NCBI RefSeq assembly: GCF_000617925.1
Contig: NZ_BAMT01000008.1
Location: forward strand, 62,001 to 126,000
From: Methylobacillus glycogenes JCM 2850
Lineage (GTDB): Bacteria > Pseudomonadota > Gammaproteobacteria > Burkholderiales > Methylophilaceae
Reading direction: 5' to 3'
Length of the DNA stretch: 64,000 nucleotides
Below the pieces are notes generated by a model. The model had not been told where the DNA came from. It ran no database searches and saw only the letters and a list, made by a program, of their open reading frames with translations. Below, piece by piece: positions 9,980-19,227 of the stretch. Each line of letters starts with the position of its first letter. Position 1 is the first letter of the stretch. The position numbers and the translations under genes are program-made.

Positions 9980-11080
9980 TCAGAACGTCAGCGACAGCGA
10001 GGTCATCACCATCAGATTGCTGTCGGACAGCCCGCTCTGGCCTTGCTCAAATATTTTATCGCGGCTTTGCAACTGCTTGATTTCAGCACGCCAGAGCACA
10101 GCCGGGCTGAATCTGTAATCCATATTCAGCGAGTAGCCAGCGGTTCTGAAACCATGCGGTGTAGTGCTGCTGATAATCACGCCATCCTTGTCCTGGTAAT
10201 ACTCCACACGTGCCGCCAGGCTCAGCTCTTCACTCCACTGATAGCGCACAATCGCCGTGGGTGAAAACCACAGGCTGTATTGCTCGCTGCCACGGAATTT
10301 TTGCTCAGCGCCTATATCCAGCGCCGTGATCAGCCCCCAGCGTTCATTCAGCTTGAACTGTGCATAGAGGTTATGGAAATAGCGCATCTGCCTGTCGTGG
10401 TCAGATTTGTCATTGCCTATAAATGAGCTGCTGTTGATGGTGACCCTGTCATTGGGTTTGTAAGTGAGCTGATGGCCAAAGGCTGGCGTGGTGTTGTTTT
10501 CAGGGCGCTGTATGCGCTGCCAGCCGTTCAGCAGCAAGCCGCTCAACATCCATTTGCCATCAGGCGTGGTGTAAGACAGCTTGACCCCGGTTTCAAAATA
10601 CGGCGAGTTATCCGCCATCATGCTGCGCGTCAACGTCCAGTTTTCACTACCTATCGCGCTTTCATGGCCAATATGCGAGGGCATCACCCCGGCATCCAGC
10701 CATAGCTCATGCTGCTCGGATAATTTAATGCCTAGGTTGGCCTCATAGAGGTGCTGCAGGGTATTGGGCTCGGCCGCATAATTGGCCTGCATGTAAGTGC
10801 CAGAGGCCAGGGCAAGATTGGCCCTGAACCGCGGCTGCCTGAAGCTGGTTTTGATCAGGGCCAAATTAATCTGTGGGTCACCCGTGCGGTTGTGGCTATA
10901 GGTGAAACCCGGCCGCTTGTTGCTGGCAGGGTGATTATCATCGTAGGCAAGATAGCCTTCCAGATAGGCGTTGATGGCCAAGCCTGAATCGCCTATTTCC
11001 ACAGCCTGGGCAATGTTGGGAGTCAAGGCCAGGGCGGGAGCGACAGTCAAGGTTAATGCAATAAGAGCAGGTGTTTTCAT
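9980..11080 (-). CDS. Outer-membrane beta-barrel porin-like protein
   Basis: This 366-residue protein has a signal peptide (MKTPALIALTLTVAPALALT, cleavage near AQA at residue 26). Its mature part is rich in alternating aromatic/polar strands (YSHNRTGDPQINLALIKTSF, RYQWSEELSLAARVEYYQD) and ends in SLSLTF. A C-terminal Phe is typical of BAM-inserted barrels. Overall it resembles the putative beta-barrel porin-2 (BBP2/OmpL-like) group. Substrate is unknown. It is convergent with kdpE, so it is not part of the kdp operon, although BBP2-like porins near kdp genes would fit ion uptake across the outer membrane. That link is inference. Confidence 0.75.
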   Translation of the reverse strand: MKTPALIALTLTVAPALALTPNIAQAVEIGDSGLAINAYLEGYLAYDDNHPASNKRPGFTYSHNRTGDPQINLALIKTSFRQPRFRANLALASGTYMQANYAAEPNTLQHLYEANLGIKLSEQHELWLDAGVMPSHIGHESAIGSENWTLTRSMMADNSPYFETGVKLSYTTPDGKWMLSGLLLNGWQRIQRPENNTTPAFGHQLTYKPNDRVTINSSSFIGNDKSDHDRQMRYFHNLYAQFKLNERWGLITALDIGAEQKFRGSEQYSLWFSPTAIVRYQWSEELSLAARVEYYQDKDGVIISSTTPHGFRTAGYSLNMDYRFSPAVLWRAEIKQLQSRDKIFEQGQSGLSDSNLMVMTSLSLTF

Positions 11081-11227
11081 GGTGATGAACGATCAAAGTT
11101 GAGAAGGCAGGCTTTCTGGTGACGACTCTGCATACATCCCAGAATGACTGCCCGGCCATGATCGTGTAAGCAAGGTAAATATGGCGTTTAAGTGCGGCAG
11201 GATAGTATAAAAATGGCGCAAACGTCT

Positions 11228-11257
11228 GTAAAAAAGCCCATGCCTGGCAGACATGGG
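11228..11257 (-). terminator. Rho-independent terminator downstream of chemoreceptor gene
   Basis: On the reverse strand, CCCATG-(9 nt)-CATGGG is followed by CTTTTTTAC, a stem plus T-run. It lies about 60 bp after the chemoreceptor stop codon at 11315. Confidence 0.65.
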
Positions 11258-11314
11258 TTTGAGTATCAGCGGCATTGGCGATTACGCCAGCAGCGCTAGA
11301 TACATGTTGGCAGC

Positions 11315-12874
11315 TTAAGCGGCGCGTCTATCCAGCCTGAATACACTCACCGCCTGCTTCAGCCCCTGGGCTTGATCCTGCAGTGACTGTGAGGCGGCTG
11401 CGGCTTCTTCTACCAGGGCGGCATTTTGTTGCGTGACTTCATCCATCTGCATAATGGCCTGGTTCACCTGCTCTATGCCTGTGCTTTGTTCATGGCTGGC
11501 TGCGGCAATATCGCTCACCATATCCTTGACCCGCTCCACACTGTCACGGATTTCGCGCATGGTGTTACCCGCCTTCTGCACCTGATCACTGCCCTGCTGC
11601 ACCTTGGAGACAGAGTCGGTAATCAGGCCCTTGATTTCCTTGGCCGCACTGGCGGCACGCTGAGCAAGCGTTCTGACCTCGGTGGCCACCACAGCAAAGC
11701 CGCGCCCCTGCTCGCCCGCACGTGCGGCTTCCACCGCTGCATTCAGCGCCAGTATATTGGTCTGGAAGGCAATGCCATCAATCACCGCAATAATGTCTGC
11801 AATGCGTTTGGAAGCATCATTGATGTCAGACATGGTGCCTATCACATCATCAATCACCCTGGAGCCTGTGCTGGCCACCGCAGAAGCCGACACCGCGAAT
11901 TGATTGGCTTGGTGGGCATTGTCTGCATTCTGCTTGACGGTAGAGGTCAGCTGTTCCATGGCAGAAGCGGTTTCTTCCAGCGAGCTGGCTTGCTCTTCCG
12001 TGCGGCTGGATAAATCCAGATTGCCAGTGGCAATTTCCTGCGAGGCCGTGGCGATGGTCTCTGCGCCATGGCGCACATCGCCGACTATATGGGATAAATT
12101 CTGGTTCATCAGCTCCAGCGCTGCGAGTAATTCACCTATTTCATCTGTAGCGCTGGGTTTGACATGAGAAGTCAGATCGCCATTGGCCACGGCCTTGGCC
12201 ATATCCACCGCCTGGGATAGCGGCTTGGTGATGCTGGATGACAGGCTGAGCGCCATGATAATGCCTGCCACAATAGCAATTGCACCGAGTACCAGCAGAA
12301 TAATGCTGCTATTGCTGCGTACCTTCTGAATCTGATCGCCCGCCTCATTGATCAACTGGCGCTCAAACTCCGCAATCGCGTTCATGCTGTCAAAATATTC
12401 GGCGCGGCTGGGGATAAAATCCTGCTTGATTCTGGCATCAAGCACTGCGGGTTCTACACCCTGGTCACGCAAGGCAAACAATTGATCACGCACTTGCTGA
12501 TAGGCCTGCTGTTTTTGCTTGGAGGCATCAAACAGTGCTTTAGCGCGGGGATGCTCCAGCATCACATCCAGCTGCCTGACGATATCCTTGTTGGCATTCG
12601 AGGTTTCCTTGATCTGCTCCTGATACATCGCCAACATGGCAGCATCCGTGCTTTTCAGCGCGGCAAAGGTTCTGATGCCGTTTTGCTTGCCATTCGATAC
12701 CCATTCATTGGTCAATCTTTCCTTCACCAATTCCTGTTCTGTCATCACCTGGGCGGTGTTGCCCACATTGGCGAGCTGCAGCAGCCCCACCACAATCATG
12801 ATGCCCATCAGCCCCAGAATAATGCTGAACCCTGCCAGCAAACGTGTACCGATTTTTATATTGGAGATGTTCAT
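11315..12874 (-). CDS. Methyl-accepting chemotaxis protein
   Basis: This is a transmembrane chemoreceptor that signals to CheA/CheW. The 519-residue protein has TM1 at about residues 11-31 and a four-helix-bundle periplasmic sensor of about 150 residues containing [11 protein letters not shown]. TM2 ([20 protein letters not shown]) lies near 190-210, followed by a HAMP domain. The cytoplasmic signalling hairpin has its tip at [20 protein letters not shown]. The layout is Tar/Tsr-like with a short C-terminus, and no NWETF-type CheR-docking pentapeptide is visible. AGGAAG precedes the ATG. The ligand cannot be inferred. The gene stands alone, between a terminator and the yghU terminator region. 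Confidence 0.95.
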   Translation of the reverse strand: MNISNIKIGTRLLAGFSIILGLMGIMIVVGLLQLANVGNTAQVMTEQELVKERLTNEWVSNGKQNGIRTFAALKSTDAAMLAMYQEQIKETSNANKDIVRQLDVMLEHPRAKALFDASKQKQQAYQQVRDQLFALRDQGVEPAVLDARIKQDFIPSRAEYFDSMNAIAEFERQLINEAGDQIQKVRSNSSIILLVLGAIAIVAGIIMALSLSSSITKPLSQAVDMAKAVANGDLTSHVKPSATDEIGELLAALELMNQNLSHIVGDVRHGAETIATASQEIATGNLDLSSRTEEQASSLEETASAMEQLTSTVKQNADNAHQANQFAVSASAVASTGSRVIDDVIGTMSDINDASKRIADIIAVIDGIAFQTNILALNAAVEAARAGEQGRGFAVVATEVRTLAQRAASAAKEIKGLITDSVSKVQQGSDQVQKAGNTMREIRDSVERVKDMVSDIAAASHEQSTGIEQVNQAIMQMDEVTQQNAALVEEAAAASQSLQDQAQGLKQAVSVFRLDRRAA

Positions 12875-13001
12875 TACTTCCTGTCTTTTTTGTAGGGAAA
12901 ACTAAGTTTCTGGCGCGGTGCAAGCGCGTGCACAAGCTAGTGCCAAGAGAGTGCATAGGCATAACTCAAACACTGCATTTATAACGTTCAGAAATACCAA
13001 A

Positions 13002-13018
13002 GGGAGCTTATAGCTCCC
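13002..13018. repeat. Short perfect palindrome upstream of chemoreceptor gene
   Basis: GGGAGCT-TAT-AGCTCCC lies in the 357-bp gap between the chemoreceptor start (12874) and the yghU stop (13232), on the promoter side of the chemoreceptor. It could be an operator or a second read-through stop for yghU. I see no gene in this gap. Confidence 0.4.
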
Positions 13019-13185
13019 AAAGTTGTATGCATATTGTACTGGGTTTAACAAAAATGACACTTAGATTACATGTCCATTATTTGCCGATAAATTCACCATG
13101 CATTGCTCACGCCTAACCTCAGATATAACTTTTGAGCCTGACCAGGCCTAAACTGAACTGAGCGGAACTGAATGCCAATAAAAAC

Positions 13186-13208
13186 CCGTAGCACTGGCTA
13201 CGGATTTT
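13186..13208. terminator. Bidirectional rho-independent terminator after yghU
   Basis: CCGTAGC-ACTG-GCTACGG is followed by ATTTTTT on the forward strand, and on the reverse strand by GGTTTTTATT. It lies 29 bp past the yghU stop codon and therefore ends that reverse-strand transcript. Confidence 0.8.
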
Positions 13209-13231
13209 TTATTAGTTAAAGACTGCCAGCC

Positions 13232-14077
13232 TCATGGCTTGATGAAGTCCTCAGCGCTGTGACGTTCCGGCAATTGCTCGGCCTCTGGCCCCCAGTTGCG
13301 GTTAACCCTCTGCCCGCGTTTCACCGCAGGTCTGCTGCCTATCTCTTCTGCCCAGCGCAGCACATTGCGATAACTTTGCGCATCAAGAAACTCTGCCGCC
13401 TGATAGACGCGGTTATTCACCAGCTCACCATACCAGGGCCAAATGGCCATATCGGCAATAGTGTAAGCCTGCCCTGCGACATAAGGCGTTTTGCCTAGCT
13501 GCTGATCCAGCACATCCAGCTGACGCTTGACCTCCATGGTGTAGCGGTTGATGGGGTATTCAAGTTTTTCCGGCGCATAGGCATAGAAATGCCCAAAACC
13601 GCCGCCCAGAAAACCCGCGCCCGCCACTTGCCAGAACAGCCAGTTGAGGCACTCGGTACGCTCTGCTGGCGCAGCAGGTATAAAGTGGCCAAACTTCTCT
13701 GCCAGATAAAGCAGGATAGAGCCAGACTCAAACACGCGCACTGGTGGTGTAGTGCTGTGATCCAGCAGCGCCGGGATTTTGGAGTTGGGATTAATCGCCA
13801 CAAAGTCACTGCCAAACTGGTCACCCTCGGTGATTTTGATCAGCCAGGCATCGTATTGGGCTTGCTCCACACCTAGCGCCAGCAGTTCTTCCAGCAGGAT
13901 GGTGACCTTGACGCCGTTAGGCGTGGCCAGGGAGTAAAGCTGTAGCGGATGTTGGCCTACAGGCAGGGTTTTCTCATGCGTGGCACCCGCCACGGGCCGA
14001 TTGATATTGGCAAAGGCACCGCCATTGGTTTTTTCCCAAACCCAGACGCGTGGCGGGCTGTAAGGTAAATCGCTCAT
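13232..14077 (-). CDS. yghU: Glutathione-dependent disulfide-bond oxidoreductase, YghU type
   Basis: This 281-residue glutathione S-transferase-like enzyme has a thioredoxin-fold N-terminal domain with LYSLATPNGVKVTILLEEL, the T-P-N-G-V-K signature of the YghU/YfcG (Nu-class) group. The glutathione-site stretch INPNSKIPALLDH and FESGSILLYLAEKFG follow, then a helical C-terminal domain with YTIADMAIWPWYGEL. These proteins reduce disulfides such as 2-hydroxyethyl disulfide and organic peroxides using glutathione. ATG 14077 was chosen because AGGAGAAG precedes it and SDLPYSPP is the usual YghU N-terminus. The frame remains open upstream to 14203 without family similarity. It is probably monocistronic, ending at the 13186-13208 terminator. 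Confidence 0.9.
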   Translation of the reverse strand: MSDLPYSPPRVWVWEKTNGGAFANINRPVAGATHEKTLPVGQHPLQLYSLATPNGVKVTILLEELLALGVEQAQYDAWLIKITEGDQFGSDFVAINPNSKIPALLDHSTTPPVRVFESGSILLYLAEKFGHFIPAAPAERTECLNWLFWQVAGAGFLGGGFGHFYAYAPEKLEYPINRYTMEVKRQLDVLDQQLGKTPYVAGQAYTIADMAIWPWYGELVNNRVYQAAEFLDAQSYRNVLRWAEEIGSRPAVKRGQRVNRNWGPEAEQLPERHSAEDFIKP

Positions 14078-14248
14078 TACTTCTCCTGTTTGGCGGGCGC
14101 ATGATATGTGCATGTGACATCTGGCATGTGACATATGTACTGTGTGCATAAAGTGGCCAGATTGCTGCAATCTGGCCACTGAGAGACCATCATCAGGCGT
14201 CAAGGTTGCTAGCAGTGCGCTACACCTGAAGTGGGCCGGGTAAAACAG

Positions 14249-14623
14249 CTAGAAACTAAACACGCTATAACCCTGCTGCGATAGCTGGGCAATGCTGGGC
14301 AGGCCAGAGGTGCCAGGCACGCGATTATCCGTGATCAGGCTAAAGCCATTTTTCTCTGCCTCCTCACGTGCGCCAAACACATCGGCACATCCGCAGGAAA
14401 CACCTGCCACTAGCTCCTCGACAGCTTGATACAGCGGGTGCAAGGGATGATCTGCCTTGCCCACCAGCGCGGCCCAGCGTGTACCAGCTCCCTGGAAATA
14501 GATAGATACCTCGGTGCCTTGCTGCTTGAAGTCATAAGCGGCGGCTAGGCCATTGAATGCCCGGCCCAGGGCTTCATCCCCACCGTGGCTGGGATCGGAA
14601 AAAATAATGATGGCGGCTTTCAT
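14249..14623 (-). CDS. DsrE-family protein
   Basis: This 124-residue protein starts MKAAIIIFSDPSHGGDEALG and contains GTEVSIYFQGAGTRWAALV. The alternating beta/alpha pattern resembles DsrE/DsrF-like small soluble proteins of sulfur-relay or unknown function. A Cys pair occurs in GVSCGCADVFGA, at the place where some DsrE-like proteins carry their active cysteine. ATG 14623 follows AAAGGA at good spacing, while the frame extends 13 codons further without a ribosome-binding site. It lies about 170 bp upstream of yghU on the same strand, so co-transcription is possible but not shown. Confidence 0.75.
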   Translation of the reverse strand: MKAAIIIFSDPSHGGDEALGRAFNGLAAAYDFKQQGTEVSIYFQGAGTRWAALVGKADHPLHPLYQAVEELVAGVSCGCADVFGAREEAEKNGFSLITDNRVPGTSGLPSIAQLSQQGYSVFSF

Positions 14624-14769
14624 GCTGTGTCCTTTCGTTTGAATGAGCGTGAGTGAAATCAAACATCACGACTGCATTCTAGAAATTCAGCAGCGTAGGA
14701 AACATCCCTGCAATAGAAATTGATTATTTCGCCAGATGCAATAAAACCTGCCAGCCCTACTCTATTGCA

Positions 14770-15744
14770 TCAAACCTTGAACTCAATCTGGGCGCGCAAA
14801 TCGTCAACGATTTCATCTATAAAGCTGCGCACTTTGCTGGAGCCATGCTTGTCTTCACGGTGTACCACATGCACAGGCCAGGGTGCCTGCTCAAACGTCT
14901 CTAACAATAATTCCAGATTGCCGCGCTCTACTTCCTGCTTGACCTGATAGGACAACAAACGCGTGATGCCCAGCCCGCCCACGGCCGCACTCAAGGCGGC
15001 ATCATTGCTGCTCACCATCAGGCGTGGCGTGATGGTGACCCTGGTCAGCGCTTCACCATCGGCAAAGCCCCATTCGGTTTTGGCCGCCGTGGTATTGGGA
15101 GAGGTGGCGCTTGAAGACATGGCGTTCGGTGCCAGTGCACTGGATGCAACAATGGCATGTGCATGCAACTCAGCCGGGGTTAAGGGGCGGCCATGCTGTT
15201 GCAGATAGGCAGGCGCTGCGCACAGCACTTGCCTGACCTGACCGACCTTGATGGCGCGCAGGCTGGAATCAGGCAAGTGGCCTATGCGTATGGCCACATC
15301 GATTTCTTCTTCCACCACATTGGTCAGCCTGTCTACAAAGTGAGCCAGTACTTGCACCTGCGGGTAACGCTGCATGTATTGCATGATGCTGGGCATGACA
15401 AACATGCGGCCAAACAGCACCGGGGCGGTAATGGTCAAGCGGCCACTGGGTGCGGCATTGATGCCAGAAGCGGCCTCATTGGCGGCTTGTATCTGCGTCA
15501 GTATCTGCTTGCAGTCAGCAAAATACTGGCTGCCTGCATCGGTGAGGCGCAGCTTGCGCGTGGTGCGCTGCATCAGGCTGATGCCCAGTTGCGTTTCCAG
15601 CGCCACTATCGCGCGCGTTACCGCAGCAGGAGAGATATCCAGCGCGCGTGATGCCGCAGCAAAACCACCCTCTTTGGCTACGGTGACAAACACCCGCATC
15701 AGATGTATATGATCGATGACTCTTGCTCCCGGCGAAATAATCAA
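14770..15744 (-). CDS. LysR-family transcriptional regulator
   Basis: The N-terminal winged helix-turn-helix reads FVTVAKEGGFAAASRALDIS, then ALETQLGISLMQRTTRKLRLTDAG, which is diagnostic for LysR regulators of the AaeR/DsdC-like subgroup. The effector domain follows with GRLTITAPVLFGRM and DVAIRIGHLPDS. An Asn/Ser/Thr-rich loop (residues about 211-225, SSSATSPNTTAAK) interrupts it. The start is uncertain. The open frame begins with TTG at 15744 (MIISPGARVIDHIHLMRVF), while the first ATG, at 15699, would clip the usual N-terminus. It is divergent from the flavin-binding protein gene at 15828, its likely target. Confidence 0.9.
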   Translation of the reverse strand: MIISPGARVIDHIHLMRVFVTVAKEGGFAAASRALDISPAAVTRAIVALETQLGISLMQRTTRKLRLTDAGSQYFADCKQILTQIQAANEAASGINAAPSGRLTITAPVLFGRMFVMPSIMQYMQRYPQVQVLAHFVDRLTNVVEEEIDVAIRIGHLPDSSLRAIKVGQVRQVLCAAPAYLQQHGRPLTPAELHAHAIVASSALAPNAMSSSATSPNTTAAKTEWGFADGEALTRVTITPRLMVSSNDAALSAAVGGLGITRLLSYQVKQEVERGNLELLLETFEQAPWPVHVVHREDKHGSSKVRSFIDEIVDDLRAQIEFKV

Positions 15745-15827
15745 TTGCAGCCAGCACGGCTGTACCCACTCGCATTATTTCCTAGAATGCAGCCATCAAC
15801 AATTGTTGAGAGCATAAGGAGATCAGC

Positions 15828-16760
15828 ATGTCCAAAGAGCACACATTCCACGCAGGTGAAATTGCCATGCAGCAAAGAGCGGGTGAAGCCCACCGCGCCC
15901 AGCGTAATGTCAGGCTGGTGAGCGATAGCATACTCGCTGGGGCACAGCCTTTTATCGCACAACAAACCATGGTGGTGCTGGCTAGCGAGGATGCACAAGG
16001 CCGGGTGTGGTCTTCCCTGCTGTTTGGGCCTGCAGGCTTTGCACATATAGGCGCTTTAGCTATATCTGCGGCTAATGAGCACGCGGCCAATATCGTATCC
16101 CTGGAGGTGGCTGAGGCTCTGCGTGATGCCAGTGACCCGGTATGGGCAAACCTGCATCAGCACGCCACGCTGGGCATGCTGTTTATTGAACTGGCTACCC
16201 GACGCCGCTATCGCGTCAATGGTCAGGTGCAGCGTCTGGATGCTGCGGGGCTGGAGCTGCTGGTGCAGGAGGCTTACCCCAACTGCCCCAAGTTTATACA
16301 GCCACGCGCGCTGCAACAGTCCACTCACGCCGCTGCGCCACAGGCTGTGGCCACGGGCAATAGCATCAGCCCACCGCTACGCCAGATTATTAGCCAGGCC
16401 GATACCTTGTTTGTCGCCAGCCTCAATGCAGAAGCCGGGGCAGATGCCTCACATCGCGGCGGCCAGCCCGGCTTTGTACAGATCATGAATGAGCGCGTGC
16501 TGCGCATCCCGGATTACGCAGGCAATAGCCTGTTCAACACCCTGGGCAATATTGCCGTCAACCGCGCCAGCGGCATTTGCGTACCGGATTTTAACGGCCA
16601 GCAGTTACTGCAAATGACGGGAAACTCCAGGGTGTTGTGGGATCAGGAAGACCCAGAGGGTCTGACAGGAGGCAGCCATCGCTTCTGGGAATTTGAGATT
16701 GAGGAGTGGATTTTGCGCCCTATGCCGCAACAGCTAGCCTGGCAGGAGATGGAGGCCTAG
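15828..16760 (+). CDS. Pyridoxamine 5'-phosphate oxidase-like flavin-binding protein
   Basis: This 310-residue protein matches the larger PNPOx-like split-barrel family. Diagnostic stretches are FIAQQTMVVLASEDAQGRVW and WSSLLFGPAGFA in the first half. In the second half are FVASLNAEAGADASHRGGQPG and DYAGNSLFNTLGNIAVN, the usual FMN-phosphate and dimer-interface region. Residues QPGFVQI and GNSRVLWD also fit. The family is probably FMN- or F420-dependent, with varied or unknown substrates. AAGGAG precedes the ATG. It is divergently transcribed from a LysR gene, so induction by that regulator is plausible. Confidence 0.8.
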   Translation: MSKEHTFHAGEIAMQQRAGEAHRAQRNVRLVSDSILAGAQPFIAQQTMVVLASEDAQGRVWSSLLFGPAGFAHIGALAISAANEHAANIVSLEVAEALRDASDPVWANLHQHATLGMLFIELATRRRYRVNGQVQRLDAAGLELLVQEAYPNCPKFIQPRALQQSTHAAAPQAVATGNSISPPLRQIISQADTLFVASLNAEAGADASHRGGQPGFVQIMNERVLRIPDYAGNSLFNTLGNIAVNRASGICVPDFNGQQLLQMTGNSRVLWDQEDPEGLTGGSHRFWEFEIEEWILRPMPQQLAWQEMEA

Positions 16761-16892
16761 CATTCAATACTTGGCGTTGAAGTCCGGGCTAACATGGCTG
16801 CAGATACACTCGGGTGATGCAGGCAACATGGAGTCGGTATAATCCTGCCTCACCCGCACATTGCCGCCTGCACCGCAGCTTAAGGACTGGAT

Positions 16893-17297
16893 ATGTTGAT
16901 TGTTTACATGATGGGCATTTATCTGGCGGCCATTCTGGCCTTGTCATTGCTCACCTATTTCACCAGCTTGCGCGTGACCAAGGTCAGGCAGACTTTCAAG
17001 CACCTGGCGCTGGCCAATGCCTTTGGCTTGATGGCCAGCGTGGTAGTGGGCTCAGCCTTGAATGTGGCCGAGCAGTATGTGCCCGCATCGTGGCAGTTTG
17101 CCGTTTACAAGCCGCTGCTGACCTTGGCGCTTTCCATCCTGATTTATGGCAAGAGTTATTCTAGGCAGTTGCGAGACAGCAAGGGGGAGCTTATTCCGCC
17201 CAAACTGGGCTATCTGATTGCCGGGGCCAATTTTTCCATCATCCTGCTCATAGGCCTCACATTGGTGTATACGGTGTCATATTTCAAACTGAGTTAA
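16893..17297 (+). CDS. Small four-helix inner-membrane protein, unknown function
   Basis: I do not recognise this family. The 134-residue product has four hydrophobic stretches (residues about 3-24, 43-61, 70-86 and 108-130) separated by short basic loops such as RVTKVRQTFKH and SRQLRDSKGE, consistent with an integral membrane protein. TAAGGA lies 8 bases before the ATG, and a TATAAT hexamer occurs at 16838-16843, so it may have its own promoter. It lies between the flavin-binding protein gene and a convergent LysR gene. Confidence 0.7.
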   Translation: MLIVYMMGIYLAAILALSLLTYFTSLRVTKVRQTFKHLALANAFGLMASVVVGSALNVAEQYVPASWQFAVYKPLLTLALSILIYGKSYSRQLRDSKGELIPPKLGYLIAGANFSIILLIGLTLVYTVSYFKLS

Positions 17298-17342
17298 GTC
17301 TAGCCTGCAAAGCGCTTAGCGGGCATTGCGCCATCTACCTCG

Positions 17343-18224
17343 TCAGGCCAGCCGCTGCGCCAGATACTCCACAAAGGCAGTCAACCTGGGCGGGGGTTGC
17401 CGCTCCTTGGCATACACCGCATGCACTGGTCTGGGGGCGGGCTTGAAATCCTGCAACACTTCCTGCAACAAGCCTTGTTGCAAATCCTGCTCCAGCAGGA
17501 TTTTGGGCATCAGTATCAGGCCCAGGCCTTTGATTGCCGCCACGCGCAGGGCTTGCGCATTATTGGAATCAAAGCGTGAGCCATCCGCCATTTTGCTACT
17601 CAGGTGCTGGCCCAGCAGTTTCCAGCCGCCATCATGCTTCCAGTTGGTAAAGCTCAGGCATTGATGGTGTTTGAGATCATCGGGCTTGAGCGGTGTGCCC
17701 TGCTGTTGCAGATAGGCAGGTGCTGCGCACACCACCAGCTCAAACAGCGAGAGCGGCTTGGCGATATAGCTGGAATCATCTAGCGCGCCTATGCGTATTG
17801 CCACATCCACGCCTTCATCAATCAGGTCAACAAAGCGATCCGTCAATGACAGCGCCACATTGACCTCGGGGTATTCCAGCAAATAATCCGCCACCAAGGG
17901 CGCCAAGCGCATGGTGCCAAACCAGATGGGCGCACTGATGGTGAGCAAGCCCTTGGGCTTGCCACGCATGATTTCTGCCCCGGCTTCAGCCTGCGCAATT
18001 TGCGACAGTATCTCTTTGCAGTTTTGATAATAACTACGGCCAATCTCTGTGAGGTGCGAGCTGCGGGTGGTGCGCTGCAACAGGGTAGACCCCAGGCGTT
18101 TTTCCAGTGCGTTGATATGCTTGCTCACCATGGCAGGCGAGAGCCGCGCCGCCTGGGCTGCGGCAGTGAAGCTGCCCAGCTCCACCACGCTGACAAACAC
18201 CTGCATGCTTTCGACTCTATCCAT
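17343..18224 (-). CDS. LysR-family transcriptional regulator
   Basis: This 293-residue regulator begins MDRVESMQVFVSVVELGSFT, followed by the helix-turn-helix AAAQAARLSPAMVSKHINALE and RTTRSSHLTEIGRSYY. Its effector-binding domain has GLLTISAPIWFGTMRLAPLV and DVAIRIGALDDSSYIAK. Length and organisation are complete. A purine-rich AAGGCGGTGG sits before the ATG. It is divergent from the short-chain dehydrogenase gene at 18421, with 196 bp between; regulation of that gene is a reasonable guess. Confidence 0.93.
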   Translation of the reverse strand: MDRVESMQVFVSVVELGSFTAAAQAARLSPAMVSKHINALEKRLGSTLLQRTTRSSHLTEIGRSYYQNCKEILSQIAQAEAGAEIMRGKPKGLLTISAPIWFGTMRLAPLVADYLLEYPEVNVALSLTDRFVDLIDEGVDVAIRIGALDDSSYIAKPLSLFELVVCAAPAYLQQQGTPLKPDDLKHHQCLSFTNWKHDGGWKLLGQHLSSKMADGSRFDSNNAQALRVAAIKGLGLILMPKILLEQDLQQGLLQEVLQDFKPAPRPVHAVYAKERQPPPRLTAFVEYLAQRLA

Positions 18225-18420
18225 ACCACCGCCTTAATTAAACACTATTGGTAAATAATGTTTTTAATAATAGGCCATTTATCTCTTTAGGTTAACAAAC
18301 CACAATGCGCTATCACTTATCGCAGCCCTAGTTGTGGCCGCTGGGACGATAGCGTCTATAAGCGCATAGATGATGGTCAAGCAAGACGCGCAATCTGCGC
18401 TAATTACACAGGAGATTTGG

Positions 18421-19079
18421 ATGAAGACATTTTTAAGTATTGGTTCTGGCCCAGGCATAGGCTACGCCACCGCTGAACGCTTTGCGCAAGAAGGCTTTCG
18501 CATTGTGCTAAGCGCACGCTCTATAGAAAAAACCCAGGCCCTGGCCGAGAAGCTGATCAAACAAGGCCATAGCGTAGCCGTGCATAAGGTAGATGCGGCT
18601 GACCCCGCGAGTGTGGCGGCGCTAGTGGCGAGGTAGAACAGCAGTATGGCTCACTGGATGTGCTGCACTACAACGCCGCGAGCATACGCCAGGCCAGCAT
18701 CGCCTCGCAACCGCGAGACACTTTCCTCAGTGATCTGGCCGTGAATATAGGCGGTGCCTTGGTCGCCACGCAAGCCGCAGCGCCTGCGCTAGCAAGAAGC
18801 GGCACAGGTGCCCTGTTGCTCACTGGTGGCGGTTTTGCCTTGTTCCCGCACCCGGATTATTTATCCATCAGCATAGGCAAGGCGGGCATACGCGCACAGG
18901 CGCTGGGCTTGTTTGAAAGCTTCAAGGAACAGAATATCCATGTCGCCACAGTCACCGTGGCCACCTTTGTAAACCCGGATTCCAAGGAAAGTACGGATAT
19001 CGCGCAAGAGTTCTGGAAGCTGTACACACAGCCCAAGGAAAGCTGGACTGCGGAAGTGACCTACCCAGCCAGCGCTTAA
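18421..19079 (+). CDS. Short-chain dehydrogenase/reductase (frameshifted in this sequence)
   Basis: The first frame reads MKTFLSIGSGPGIGYATAER, with the SDR nucleotide-binding Gly motif GSGPGIG at residues 8-14, up to AALVAR near 18627. A shift equal to one missing base then continues as VEQQYGSLDVLHYNAASIRQ, then ALLLTGGGFALFPHPDYLSISIGKAGIRA. Where classical SDRs have the active-site Tyr-x-x-x-Lys, here the pattern is Y-LSISIG-K, so the spacing is not canonical. Together it is about 219 residues, slightly short for the family. CAGGAGA precedes the ATG. It is divergent from a LysR gene and ends at a good terminator. The substrate is unknown. Confidence 0.8.
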
Positions 19080-19097
19080 GACCTTTCAACCTGTTAC

Positions 19098-19146
19098 AGC
19101 CCCGGCCTGGCACAGAGGAATCTGCGCTGGCCCGGGGCTTTTCTCA
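19098..19146 (+). terminator. Rho-independent terminator after the SDR gene
   Basis: AGCCCCGGCC pairs with GGCCCGGGGCT (one bulge) across a loop of about 20 nt and is followed by TTTTCTC. It lies 19 bp after the SDR stop. Confidence 0.75.
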
Positions 19147-19227
19147 TGCTCTGCTCCTATGCCCCTCGCCCATGCTCAATCCCCATGCCTGGCGAACCCA
19201 TACGCTAGCACGCTTGTCCGATAGTGC

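Noticed and set aside
13083-13090. GCCGATAA, the -10 consensus of flagellar sigma-28, near the chemoreceptor gene
   Set aside because: It lies on the forward strand while the chemoreceptor reads in reverse, no forward gene follows, and no TAAA-like -35 is present at the right distance.
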